Source: TMP-86 sp046347195
Lineage (GTDB): Bacteria; Pseudomonadota; Gammaproteobacteria; Steroidobacterales; Steroidobacteraceae
Direction of reading: 5' to 3'
Length of the DNA stretch: 64,000 bases
Assembly (NCBI GenBank): GCA_046347195.1
Contig: JAXMGQ010000004.1
Span: 94,647-158,646 of the forward strand
Positions 28,436-37,200 of this stretch are shown here, piece by piece. The translations under genes were made by a program, and so were the position numbers. The notes under the pieces were generated by a model. It made no database searches, was not told the origin of the DNA, and saw nothing but the letters and a program-made list of their open reading frames with translations. How positions within the stretch are numbered: position 1 is the stretch's first letter; each line of letters opens with the position of its first letter.

Positions 28436-29934
28436 TCTCCCCGGAGGCTTCGCAGCATGCAGGCGGCAATGTGGAACGCCAGCTTCGGCGGCACGGCATT
28501 GCCGATCTGGCGAAAGGCGGGGTTCATCGTACCGGCGAACCGAAAGCCGTCGGGAAACGACTGCAGGCGCGCGGCTTCGCGGACGGTAATCGTGCGCGCC
28601 TGCCGGCTGTCGTAATGAATGTGGGAGTACGTGTCCTTGCCGAGATGTGCCATCAATGTGCGTGCCGGCAGGTCCGGCTCCATCTTGCGCCACTTGTTGG
28701 GGAATTTCCCCGGATCGTAGGGCGGAACGATACTGCGCTGGAGCTCGAGATATCGGCAGCTGCCCTCCGCGATCCGCTGACCTGATCGTCTCAGTCGGGC
28801 GAGCCGGGCGTTGAGCAACGCCAGCGCATGGCGGTGCGCCTCGGGATACTGGTCTCCCGGCTTCATCCGTCTAAAGATCCGGTAGTCGCGTGGCAGTGAT
28901 CGCGTGACGTGATCCATCACACCGCCGTTGCCCTCGAACCCCGGCCACGTCCGCATCTCATGCGCGAAGGGACTGAGGACCGGAACGCTCGGATATGGGA
29001 CCAGCCGATTGAATCGGCGAGTTCCGCGCGGCATCTCTCCGCGGAGATGGGCCGTGATCGGTGGCAGGTCACCCACCGCCTCCAGGGCCGTGACGGCGCG
29101 TTCCAGGACGGCACCTTTGGCGCTCGGCGGTGGCACGTAGGCCAGCGTCGAACCCAGCAGATCGGAGCATACGGTCTTCAGGGCGACTCGTCGCGAGCTC
29201 TCGTACCCGCGGGGCAGCTGCGCGCGGTGAGTGGGGACCGGGAATTGCGGTCGCGACTGGAGGCTCTCGTGCAGCGCGACGAGGAACACTCGCTCTCGCA
29301 TTTCCGGGACCCCGTAGAACACTGCATTGAGCAGCGTGTAGGCGCACTGATAGCCGAGCGCGGCCAGGGTCTCGCACATTTCCTCGGCGATGTTGTGCCC
29401 GGCGAAGTTGAGAACGTCCGGAACGTTCTCCATCAGCAGCGCTACGGGACGCAGCGCCTTCACGTACTCGATGTATTGCAGGTAGAGATTGCTGCGCGGA
29501 TCGCGCCGGAACGCCTGCGGGTGGTCCGCGATCTCGCGCAGCTTCGCACGCCCGACGCGCGCAAAGGCCTGACAAGGCGGCCCGCCCACAATCACATCGA
29601 TCGCAGCGTCCGCCGGTCCGGCGATGCCGAGTTCGCGGATGAACACGTGGGGATCGGTCCGGGTGATATCCCTCGCGCGGCCATGCAGCTCGATCAGGTC
29701 TTTCGATTCGCCCCGGAAGAAGTTTTGTGCATGCGAGTCGGCTGCCTGGGGATCGAGCTCGACGGCGCCGACTATGTCGAACCCGGCTCGCCTGAAGCCG
29801 AGCGAGATTCCGCCGCAGCCTGCGAAGAGGTCGAGCACTCGCGGGGGCGCACCATCGCCCATGCGCGCAATCTTTGCCCGCATCATGTTCATGCAGCTGG
29901 AGGTGCGACTCGGCGTAGGCGTCAAATGGCTCAT
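28432..29934 (-). CDS. C5-cytosine DNA methyltransferase (DISARM DrmMII-like)
   Basis: A 500-aa DNA (cytosine-5) methyltransferase with an open frame. Motif I is VLDLFAGCGGISLGFRRAG, motif IV DVIVGGPPCQAFARVGR with the catalytic Cys in PCQ, motif VI VALLMENVPDVLNF, motif VIII-like VPEMRERVFLVAL, and the target-recognition region precedes motifs IX-X (TITVREAARLQSFPDGFRFAG, QIGNAVPPKLAFHIA). The start at 29934 lies 22 bases after the small upstream gene; ATGs at 29886 are alternatives. Class 2 DISARM uses such an enzyme to mark host DNA. Target sequence unknown. Confidence 0.9.
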   Translation of the reverse strand: MSHLTPTPSRTSSCMNMMRAKIARMGDGAPPRVLDLFAGCGGISLGFRRAGFDIVGAVELDPQAADSHAQNFFRGESKDLIELHGRARDITRTDPHVFIRELGIAGPADAAIDVIVGGPPCQAFARVGRAKLREIADHPQAFRRDPRSNLYLQYIEYVKALRPVALLMENVPDVLNFAGHNIAEEMCETLAALGYQCAYTLLNAVFYGVPEMRERVFLVALHESLQSRPQFPVPTHRAQLPRGYESSRRVALKTVCSDLLGSTLAYVPPPSAKGAVLERAVTALEAVGDLPPITAHLRGEMPRGTRRFNRLVPYPSVPVLSPFAHEMRTWPGFEGNGGVMDHVTRSLPRDYRIFRRMKPGDQYPEAHRHALALLNARLARLRRSGQRIAEGSCRYLELQRSIVPPYDPGKFPNKWRKMEPDLPARTLMAHLGKDTYSHIHYDSRQARTITVREAARLQSFPDGFRFAGTMNPAFRQIGNAVPPKLAFHIAACMLRSLRGD

Positions 29935-29956
29935 CGCACGTCTATCGACGCTTGCC

Positions 29957-30202
29957 CTAGGCGAGCTCATCCATCATCTCGGCAAATCGCCCCCAGCCAA
30001 CCCGCTTCCCCTTCTGCCGGTGCGCGCCCCACCAGCAGAGAGAGCCCTGTCCGACCTGCAGCTCCCCGAGCTTTTCCTTCCGGCCGTATATTTCCAGCGT
30101 GAGCGCCGAGTTCGCCTTCGCGAGCATGAAGTTCTCGAGTTCGGCCTTCACTCTGAAGCGGCATTCGATCATCTTCTTGCGGCGTCTTGATCTTGCTGCC
30201 AT
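29957..30202 (-). CDS. Small basic protein, first gene of defence operon
   Basis: An 81-aa protein rich in Lys and Arg at the N terminus (MAARSRRRKKMIECRFRVKAELENFM) with an aromatic C-terminal patch SLCWWGAHRQKGKRVGWGRFAEM. It is intact, preceded by a GGGGAAAT ribosome-site-like element, and ends 22 bases before the methyltransferase. I do not recognise the family. Size, charge and lead position would suit a DNA-binding regulator or accessory subunit, but no helix-turn-helix is evident. Confidence 0.65.
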   Translation of the reverse strand: MAARSRRRKKMIECRFRVKAELENFMLAKANSALTLEIYGRKEKLGELQVGQGSLCWWGAHRQKGKRVGWGRFAEMMDELA

Positions 30203-30226
30203 GCATTTCCCCGGGGACGTCCCGAC

Positions 30227-30232
30227 AATATA
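30227..30232 (-). promoter_or_regulatory. Possible -10 element of the defence operon
   Basis: On the minus strand TATATT lies 25 bases upstream of the first gene's ATG, in an AT-rich patch unusual for this window. No convincing -35 hexamer is found 16-18 bases upstream. Confidence 0.25.
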
Positions 30233-30240
30233 ATGTCATT

Positions 30241-30435
30241 CGCAACCCCGTTGTGGAGAAAACCGCAACATCAGCTCACGCGAAGGAACTGCAGATCCTC
30301 GCACTTCACACGGCAGGGGCATGCGGCCGTCGCCCGCGTCGAGGGGGCGCGCCTCGTTTACCGCACTCGGAGTGCGGGGCCGTCTCGTCCATCTCGACGG
30401 TCTTGAGCTGAACCGTCTCGCAACCCAGTAACCAT
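30241..30435. other. Spacer between defence operon and IS element
   Basis: About 200 bases with no recognisable gene. On the minus strand a stretch reading ETVQLKTVEMDETAPHSECGKRG then basic residues is open up to a stop at about 30320; it may be a degraded gene end but matches nothing I know. Confidence 0.3.
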
Positions 30436-30454
30436 CCCCCGGCAGAGCCGGGGG
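30436..30454. repeat. IS200/IS605 end hairpin (one side)
   Basis: Perfect 8-bp stem CCCCCGGC-aga-GCCGGGGG. It lies downstream of the transposase stop and may serve as the TnpA recognition hairpin; it is also a strong stem that could act in termination. Confidence 0.65.
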
Positions 30455-30538
30455 CTTTCGAAAATGTGAGCCGCTCAAAGCGTCTGTGCGGCGTCGCTTA
30501 CGCGGCCTCGATCCCTTCGGGTCACCAGGGGTGACCCA

Positions 30539-31014
30539 TTACATCAATGAGTTCAGCTGTTTCAAGCGTCGATCTTCCAGTTCTTGGTTACGGATGTAGA
30601 TTCGCATCACCGCTTCGTTGCGACCTGCTGTTGATACGAAATATCCTCGTGCCCAGAAATGTTGCCCTACAAAGTTGCGCTTCCGCTCCGCGTACACGCG
30701 TGCCAGGTGTGTCGCGCTCTTGCCCTTGATGAACCCTACGACCTGCGACACCGCATACTTCGGCGGTATCGCAATCATCATGTGCACATGATCCGGCATC
30801 AAGTGCCCCCTTCGATCCGGCTCTCCTTCTGCTCGGCCAGTGCGCGAAATACTTCACCCAAATATCGCCTCAATTCCCCGTACAGCGCCTTTCCACGGCA
30901 CTTCGGAATGAACACCACGTGGTACTTGCACTCCCACTTGGTGTGATACAGGTTCCCAGTTTGTCCACCGTGAAACTCCTTCGTGTGCTTCGCGTCTACG
31001 TTGGCGAGTCTCAC
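30539..31014 (-). pseudogene. tnpA: IS200-type Y1 transposase tnpA, one frameshift
   Basis: About 158 aa over two frames. The first contains HTKWECKYHVVFIPKCRGKALYG and ends LAEQKESRIEGGT; the second resumes MPDHVHMMIAIPPKYAVSQV with the HUH metal motif (HVH), then GQHFWARGYFVSTAGRNEA and the catalytic-Tyr helix VMRIYIRNQE. The switch at about 30805 fits loss of one base within IEEGH-LMPDHVHM. IS200 transposases are not known to use programmed frameshifting, so this copy looks inactive unless the base is a sequence error. Confidence 0.85.
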
Positions 31015-31046
31015 GGGTGGACCCCAGATTCCTCAAACTCAAGCAG

Positions 31047-31070
31047 CCTCCCTGGCAAAGCCGGGGGGTC
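31047..31070. repeat. IS200/IS605 end hairpin (other side)
   Basis: Imperfect stem CCTCCCTGGC-aaa-GCCGGGGGGT with G-T pairs and an AAA loop, similar in form and sequence to the hairpin at the other end. It lies upstream of the transposase start. Confidence 0.6.
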
Positions 31071-31143
31071 TCCTTTTCGTACTACGTACATCCCCGGGGT
31101 GCGACAGATTTGGGGTCGCGCCCGAGACCCGCGGGCGGCCAAT

Positions 31144-31163
31144 GCAACCGGACAACCGGTTGC
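31144..31163 (+). promoter_or_regulatory. Perfect inverted repeat before the TonB receptor
   Basis: GCAACCGG-acaa-CCGGTTGC, two perfect 8-bp arms, ends 10 bases before the receptor ATG. It could be a repressor operator, or an RNA hairpin occluding the ribosome site. It does not resemble the CueR-type copper box I know. Confidence 0.5.
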
Positions 31164-31173
31164 TGACTTGGGG

Positions 31174-33238
31174 ATGCGTGCAGGAACACAGACGCTGCTG
31201 GCGGGGTCGCTGGCGGCAATGACGATGCAGGCCGGTGCCACCACACCCGACGAACCGCTGCAACCGCCGCTGCCGACGGTGGTGGTGACCAGCGTAGCGC
31301 CACAATCACCGCTGACCTTCGTCACCGACCCCAAGCTGCCGCGTCAGCCGGTGCCCGCCAGTGACGGCGCGGATTACCCCGCGACCATCCCGGGCTTCAC
31401 CGCCATCCGCAACGGGGGTACCAACGGCGATCCGGTGTTGCGCGGCATGTTCGGTTCCCGCCTGAACCTGCTCACCAACGAAGGACTCATGCCCGGCGCC
31501 TGCCCCGCACGCATGGACAATGCCATGTCCTATGTATCGCCCGAGACCTACGACCGGCTGGTCGTCACCAAGGGACCGCAGACGGTGCAGTGGGGCCCGG
31601 GCGCCTCGGCCGGCACGGTCCGCTTCGAGCGCCGGCCGCAGGACAGCGTGCATGAACACCCGGGTCTGCGCATGAACGCCAACGCCATCACCGGATCGAA
31701 CGACCGGAACGATCAACTGCTTGGAGTGCTGGCCGCCCGACGGCGGCCTGGACACCAGTCACTCCAAGGCCGGCGACTACGAGGACGGCTCAGGGCAGGT
31801 GGTTCCGGCGCGCTGGAACAAGTGGAACGCCGATGCCGCGCTGGCCTGGACCCCTGCACCGGGCGCCCTGGTGGAACTGTTCGGCGGCGGCGGTGATGGC
31901 GAAGCCCGGTACGCCGGACGCGGCATGGACGGTTCGCAGTTCCGGCGCACCAGCCTCGGCCTGCGCGCCGAATGGACAGGCCTCTCCGGCGCGCTCAAGG
32001 AGATCAAGGCCAGCGTGTTCCGCAACTACGCCGATCATGTCATGGACAACTACACGCTGCGGGATCCGAACCCGATGAGCGCCATGCCCATGCCGGTGGC
32101 GGCGAACGTCGACCGGCTGACCAGCGGCGGCCGCCTCGTGACGAGCTGGCGCTTCGCCTCGCTCGAAGTCCTCGCCGGCGCGGACGCGCAGGACAGCCGG
32201 CATCGTGAGCGCAGTGCCTTAGAAGCAATGCCTACCGGCAGCAGCCCTGGCAGCATGATGTGAAATTCGCTTATCTTGTAAAAGCTCGCCGAGGCGACCT
32301 GGCGGCTGCATCCGAACGACCGCGCCGTGTTCGGGCTGCGCAGCGACCGGGCCGAGGTGACCGACCAGCGCGAGACCCTGGGCTCCATGATGCCCATGCC
32401 CAACCCCACGGCGGGCGTACGGCGCCGCGAGAACCTGCTCAACGGCTCTGCTCGCTACGAACACGAGCTGCGCAACACGCCCTTCGACTGGTTCGCTGGC
32501 CTCGGCCGGGCCGAACGCATGCCGGACTACTGGGAGCTGTTCTCTCCTGATGCGGGACCCGCCGGGTCGATGAACGCCTTCTCGGCGCTGGTGCCCGAGA
32601 AGACCCTGCAGCTCGATGTGGGCGTGCAGTACAAGACCAGGCGCTACGACGTCTGGCTGTCGGCGTATGCCGGCAGGATCGATGACTTCATCCTGTTCAC
32701 CTACGGAGGCGGATGATGGGCCTGCGCTCGAGCGTGTCGCAGGCGGATGCGAACGTGCATGGCGCCGAAGCCGGCATCGATCCGCCCGCTCACGCAGCAG
32801 CTCAAGGCCGCGACGCGCGGCCTACGCCTGGGCGAGAACTGCGCCAGCGGCGCCGCCTCACGGCAGATCCCGCCGCTGGACGCGCGCCTCTCGCTGGCCT
32901 ATGAGGGTGCGCGATGGTCGGCAGGCGCCCTGCTGCGCCTGGTGGCGGCCCAGGATCGCGCTCGACAGCGCACCGTCGTGGCCGCGATCTGGCTCGATCC
33001 ACCGGCTTCAGCGTGCTGTCGTTCAACGGCGCCTACCGGTTCTCGAAGCAGATCAGCGTCGCCGCGGGCGTGGACAACCTCCTCGACCGCACCTACACCG
33101 AGCACTTGAACCTGTCGGGCAGCGCGGATTTCGGTTATCCGGCTGAAGCCGTGCGCATCAACGAGCCGTGCCGCACGGTGGTCCGCGAAGCTGCTGTGGA
33201 AGCTGCCGCAGCGCTGGAGCATCAGCCTCAAGGGGTGA
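31174..33238 (+). pseudogene. Copper-type TonB-dependent receptor, several frameshifts
   Basis: About 688 aa, full receptor length, over five or more frame switches. It opens MRAGTQTLLAGSLAAMTMQAG (signal peptide) and has the plug-domain block of OprC/NosA-type copper receptors: RGMFGSRLNLLTNEGLMPGACP, MDNAMSYVSPETYDRLVVTKGPQTV, GPGASAGTVRFERR. Later frames give DADAALAW-type strands from 31760, ERMPDYWELFSPDAGPAG, TLQLDVGVQYKTRRYDVWLSAYAG, VAAGVDNLLDRTYTEHLNLSG and a final strand WSAKLLWKLPQRWSISLKG. Switches fall at about 31735, 32215-32290, 32715, 32800-32830, 32960-33000 and 33175. Not functional as read. Confidence 0.8.
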
Positions 33239-33729
33239 TGCGCGTCCTGCCCGGTGATGGTCCTGTAAGCCCAGGCCACCACCGGCTTCACCCGCGGCGA
33301 GACGATGTCGTAGGCCGGTCGCACCTCGAACCAGCGCGCCTCGTGGTGCTCGGGCATGCCGATCTCCGGGTTCACGGGCAGCAGGATGTGATCTGCCTTG
33401 CTGCGCGCGAGATAGTAGCGGGCCACCTTGCCCTTGCTGTAAGGGCCGGTCTCGATGAAATCCACGCCCCAGTCGAAGGAGATGTCATCCAGGGTGGTCT
33501 CCTCGCGCACCTCGCGCAGCGCCGCCTCCAGCGGCTCCTCGCCCGGCTCGACCATGCCCTTGGGAAAGTCCCAGTTGCGCCAGGCACGCAGCAGCAGGAA
33601 GCGCAGCTTGCGATCGACCACGCGCACGATGACCACACCGGCCGACAGACGCGGAGGATAGGTTCTCTTCGGCTTCCCGCCGTCGGCTGAGGATGCGCGC
33701 AGTATACGCAAGTCAACGGACGCCCGCAC
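33228..33729 (-). CDS. NUDIX hydrolase, ends uncertain
   Basis: The core is clear: SAGVVIVRVVDRKLRFLLLRAWRNW followed by the Nudix box (GMVEPGEEPLEAALREVREETTL; G-x5-E-x7-REUxEE), then KGKVARYYLARSK and VVAWAYRTITG. Nudix enzymes hydrolyse nucleoside diphosphate derivatives; the KVARYYLA and HHEARWF segments resemble bis(5'-nucleosyl)-tetraphosphatase-like members. The start is unclear: no ATG lies close, GTG at 33729 and TTG at 33711 are options. At the 3' end the frame runs on into the receptor; a one-base change would end it GRTRITP at 33228, convergent with the receptor. Confidence 0.7.
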
Positions 33730-33834
33730 CGCTGGATGCTTCAATGCACGATACTGCCCCTTGGTCTCGCCCCACTCCCCGGTCTTCGGATCGTACATGC
33801 GGATCTCGTGCCAGTCCCCGTCTAGATACGAGAG

Positions 33835-34271
33835 CTACAGTTCGATGCCCTCCGGCTTGCGATGCACCAGCGTCAGGGCTTCCGGGACGAGCAGCACTCG
33901 CGTGGAATCAGGAGACAGACCCGTGGAGGTCGGTCCTGGTGATTCGCGGGGGGAACCAGGATGCGGCGGGTGATGGCGCCGTCCGGGTTGAAGACGACAC
34001 CGTTGTCGGGGGTGGTGAATTCTCCGATGGAGGAACCCCAGTGGCCGATGACTACGAGAAGGTCGCTGAGTGGATCGACTTCCACTTCTATCCTGGCATC
34101 GAAAGTCTTCTCGATCGTCGCATCACCGTACCGCCAGGAAACGCCGATGGGTCCATCCTGCATGAGCTGAATGGCGACGTTCGACTTTGGCTTTCCCAAG
34201 ATACGGGTCATCGACCGGATGATGTACGAGCGCCCGATGATTATGGCGACTGATGTACTGAAGCTGATCAA
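33835..34271 (-). pseudogene. Immunity-type gene next to the RHS toxin, damaged
   Basis: It begins MISFSTSVAIIIGRSYIIRS six bases after the RHS stop, the usual spot for an immunity gene. The intact part reads GPIGVSWRYGDATIEKTFDAR, EVEVDPLSDLLVVIGHWG, and GVVFNPDGAITRRILVPP. After about 33945 it drifts: one frame gives RITRTDLHGSVS, another DSTRVLLVPEALTLVHRKPEG ending at a TAG (33835), beyond which the same frame continues LSYLDGDWHEIRMYDPKTGEWGETKG. So it seems to carry two frame switches and a nonsense codon. No family recognised; the immunity role is inferred from position. Confidence 0.5.
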
Positions 34272-34277
34272 ACCTGC

Positions 34278-37200
34278 TCATTTTGCAATCTCGAACGTGG
34301 CCGAGGGAGACAGAAAGTCATCCCAGTTGGAAACGCGCAGATCGACCAGAAACTGCACCTGTGTTCCTCCACCGACGTACGATTCGGATGCTGGCCAACC
34401 CGACACCTGCGGGCCCGCATACCCCTCTCGCACGGGTATTGCTGTCTTGACCGTGTATTCCTGCAGCACCAGATCTGTATCGGATCGCTTGAACTCCTGC
34501 AAGACCGCCAGTTCATCGCGCGCTTCCTGCAGGCTGCGATACTGCTTGAATGTCGCCCATCCGCCGGGGCCTGCATTCCTGACCTGGATCACGTAGATCT
34601 TCTCCCCCGGATTCAACCACGTGTCCACCACCGACTTGAGCGGATCCCAGGGCGGATGCGCATCGCTCCTTCCACTGGCTCGCTGCAGGCGGATCCACTC
34701 CTGGTTCGCGGCCCGTCCCGAGTAGGCTCCCCGTGCGGGGTTGAATGCTCCGAAGCGGCTCTGATTGACGGCCGCCAGGATACTCGAACGTTTCACTGCG
34801 CCCACATCACGCCTGAAGACGGTTCTGAGCAATCGCGCGATGCGGGCTGCGGCCAGGGGACCCGCGGCCGCCACCAACGCCGCCGCGGCTCTCGACAGAC
34901 CACCTGCCAGCAGAGTCGAGGTATCCCGAAGGTCCTGCTCACAGCGCGCACTCACGAGGCCGCGCGCGACGCCATAGGTGGTCTCGATGACGTCCCAGAT
35001 GGACTTGCCCACGAACAGCGCGCCGATGCCGGTGAGCGCCAGGTCGCCGACCCAGCCGTAGGGCGTGAACTGCGAAGCCGCCCAGGTCGTGAAGATCACC
35101 GCCGTGGTCGCAAGCGCTGCGGGACTGACGAGTTCCCGCAACGCCGCCGCGAGCTCGTGATCCTGGATTTGCCGCGCGGCTTCCTCGAACACGAAGGCCA
35201 GCTTCTGTTCGAAGGTCCAGGATCCGACGTCCGGATCCTGGGCCGCCGATGGCTGCGCCTGGGTTCCATGCAGATCGATCAGCCGAGCGGGGACCAACCC
35301 TTGCGCCGACACAGGGTCAGGTCCGCCGGCAAGACCGAGGGGATCGGCACTCAGGTAGCGGCCCTGGTGCGGGTCCAGGTATCGCCGGCCGTTGTAGAGG
35401 AGCCCGGTCTCCTCATCCAGGTAGCGGTGCGATCCGCGCAGGTTGGTGAAGCCTTCGACGGGTACGCGACCTTGGGAATCGTAGATGGCGCGCGGCTCGA
35501 ACTGGTCATCCGCGACGATGCCGTACAGCTTGCCATCGCGGATCATCGCCACCGGCTGCTCGTCGAGCCAGATGTACTGCACGCGAACGGCGCCGTGATC
35601 GTCGATCTCCGCGAGCAGGCGGTCATCCTCGTACAGGAAGCGAGTGGTTCGCGAGCCGTCGCGGGATACCACGGTCTTGCGGACCCGCTGGCCGGCAGCG
35701 TCGTACCCGAAGCTGACTCGTTGGCCGCCCGAGGCATGCGCCGACTGCAGCAACGATTCACGGCTCCATTCATATCGATCATCGCCCGCCGCGTTCAGAT
35801 CGACGCCGGGTGCGCGCGATTCCGAAGTGCCGGACGGCGCGGCCCGTGTCGGTGCCGTGCCGGTGGGCTGCCGCTGCCCGCCCGCAAAATCCAGCGACCA
35901 GATGCCCGGCGCCCCGACGCGTCGCAGTCGTCCCTGCACATCGGTCAGTCGCTCGTAGGCAACATTGCCCATCAACTTGAAGCGCCGGCGCGTGGGAGAA
36001 TCACCGGGCGCATTCAATTCATCGACCACCGATGCATCCAGGCCCGGCGCCCTGACACGAATGGACTTGAGCAAACCTGCGTTGGCGCCCGGCAGTTCCC
36101 GGTACTGGTAGAGCAGTTGCTCGCCTCCGGGCAAGCGGCGAGCGGTCAGTCGGCCATCGCTCCCATAGGAGAATGTCGTGTCGAACGACCGGCCGCCCAG
36201 ACGCCACTCGTGCCGGGTCAGCCGGACGGCATCGTCCCATTCGAAGTGCTCTTCTCCTTCGGCGTAGGTGACTTGTGAAGGCTTGCCGTTGGCGCCCAGT
36301 TCCAGCCGCGTCTGCGTATCCGGGGAACGCCGGGTGATACGCCTGCCATCGCGTTCGTAGTCGAAGCGCACCCGGGTTCCATCGGGCAGGAGCTTCGCGG
36401 CCAGGCGATCCTCGTCATCGTATTCGAACCGCACATCGCCGCCCGATCCCTTCTGCCGCGACAGGCGACCAAAGTCGTCGTATTCATAGCCGCCCTCGAT
36501 GCCGGCGATGCCGATCGGCCGTTCACCGGCATCGAACCGGACGGGTATCAGGGCTCCCGCCACGTCCGATGGACCCTCCTCACGTTTCTGCAGAAACGTC
36601 CCGTCCGCATCGATCAACTCGCGGCGGCGCAGTTCACCCTCGGCATCGCGCTCCAGGCGAATGCGCCTGCCCGCACCATCCACGATGGAGATGGGCCGAT
36701 CCGCGGCGTCATATTCGTATCGAAGCGTCTCGCCGTTGGGCCGCATCACCCGTTCGAGCCGGCCCGCCGCGTCATAGGCATACCGTTCGCATCGCCCACC
36801 GATCTGGATCGACGCAACCCGCCCGAGCTCGTCATATTCATAAGAAGCGAGCCGGCCGTCCTCCAGCAGGATGCTGGCGGGCCGCGACAGTGCGTCGTAC
36901 TGGTATCGGGTGATGCGGGAGTGCACGCGCCGTTCGATGAGGCGGCCGCGATCGTCGTAGCTGAAGCGGGAGGTGCCCTGCCTCACCAGGCGGCCCGCCG
37001 GATCGTAGGCGAGATCGACGCGCCGCCGGATCGCGCCGGTGGATGAGAACCCGGATTCGAGCATGCTCACCAGCCGCCCGGTAGTCTTCCCGTCATACAC
37101 GAAGCGTCGTTCGTGCACGCTTCCAGTCACGACGCTGGGCGTCCGGATCACGGCCACGCGGCCGGTGGCGTCATGCTCGTATTCAGTCTTCGCCTTCAGT

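Larger units (their letters stand above)
30430..31075 (-). mobile_element. IS200/IS605-type element
   Basis: A single small Y1-transposase gene flanked by two subterminal hairpins, with no long inverted repeats or target duplication, as expected of IS200/IS605 elements that move as single-stranded DNA. No tnpB/IscB gene accompanies it. Exact ends are uncertain; the hairpins at 30436-30454 and 31047-31070 mark them approximately. It sits between the defence operon's upstream side and the copper-type receptor gene. Confidence 0.75.

Noticed and set aside
30539..31014. Programmed frameshifting in the IS200 transposase
   Set aside because: IS200/IS605 TnpA is made from one frame; no slippery heptamer is seen, and one missing base explains the break.
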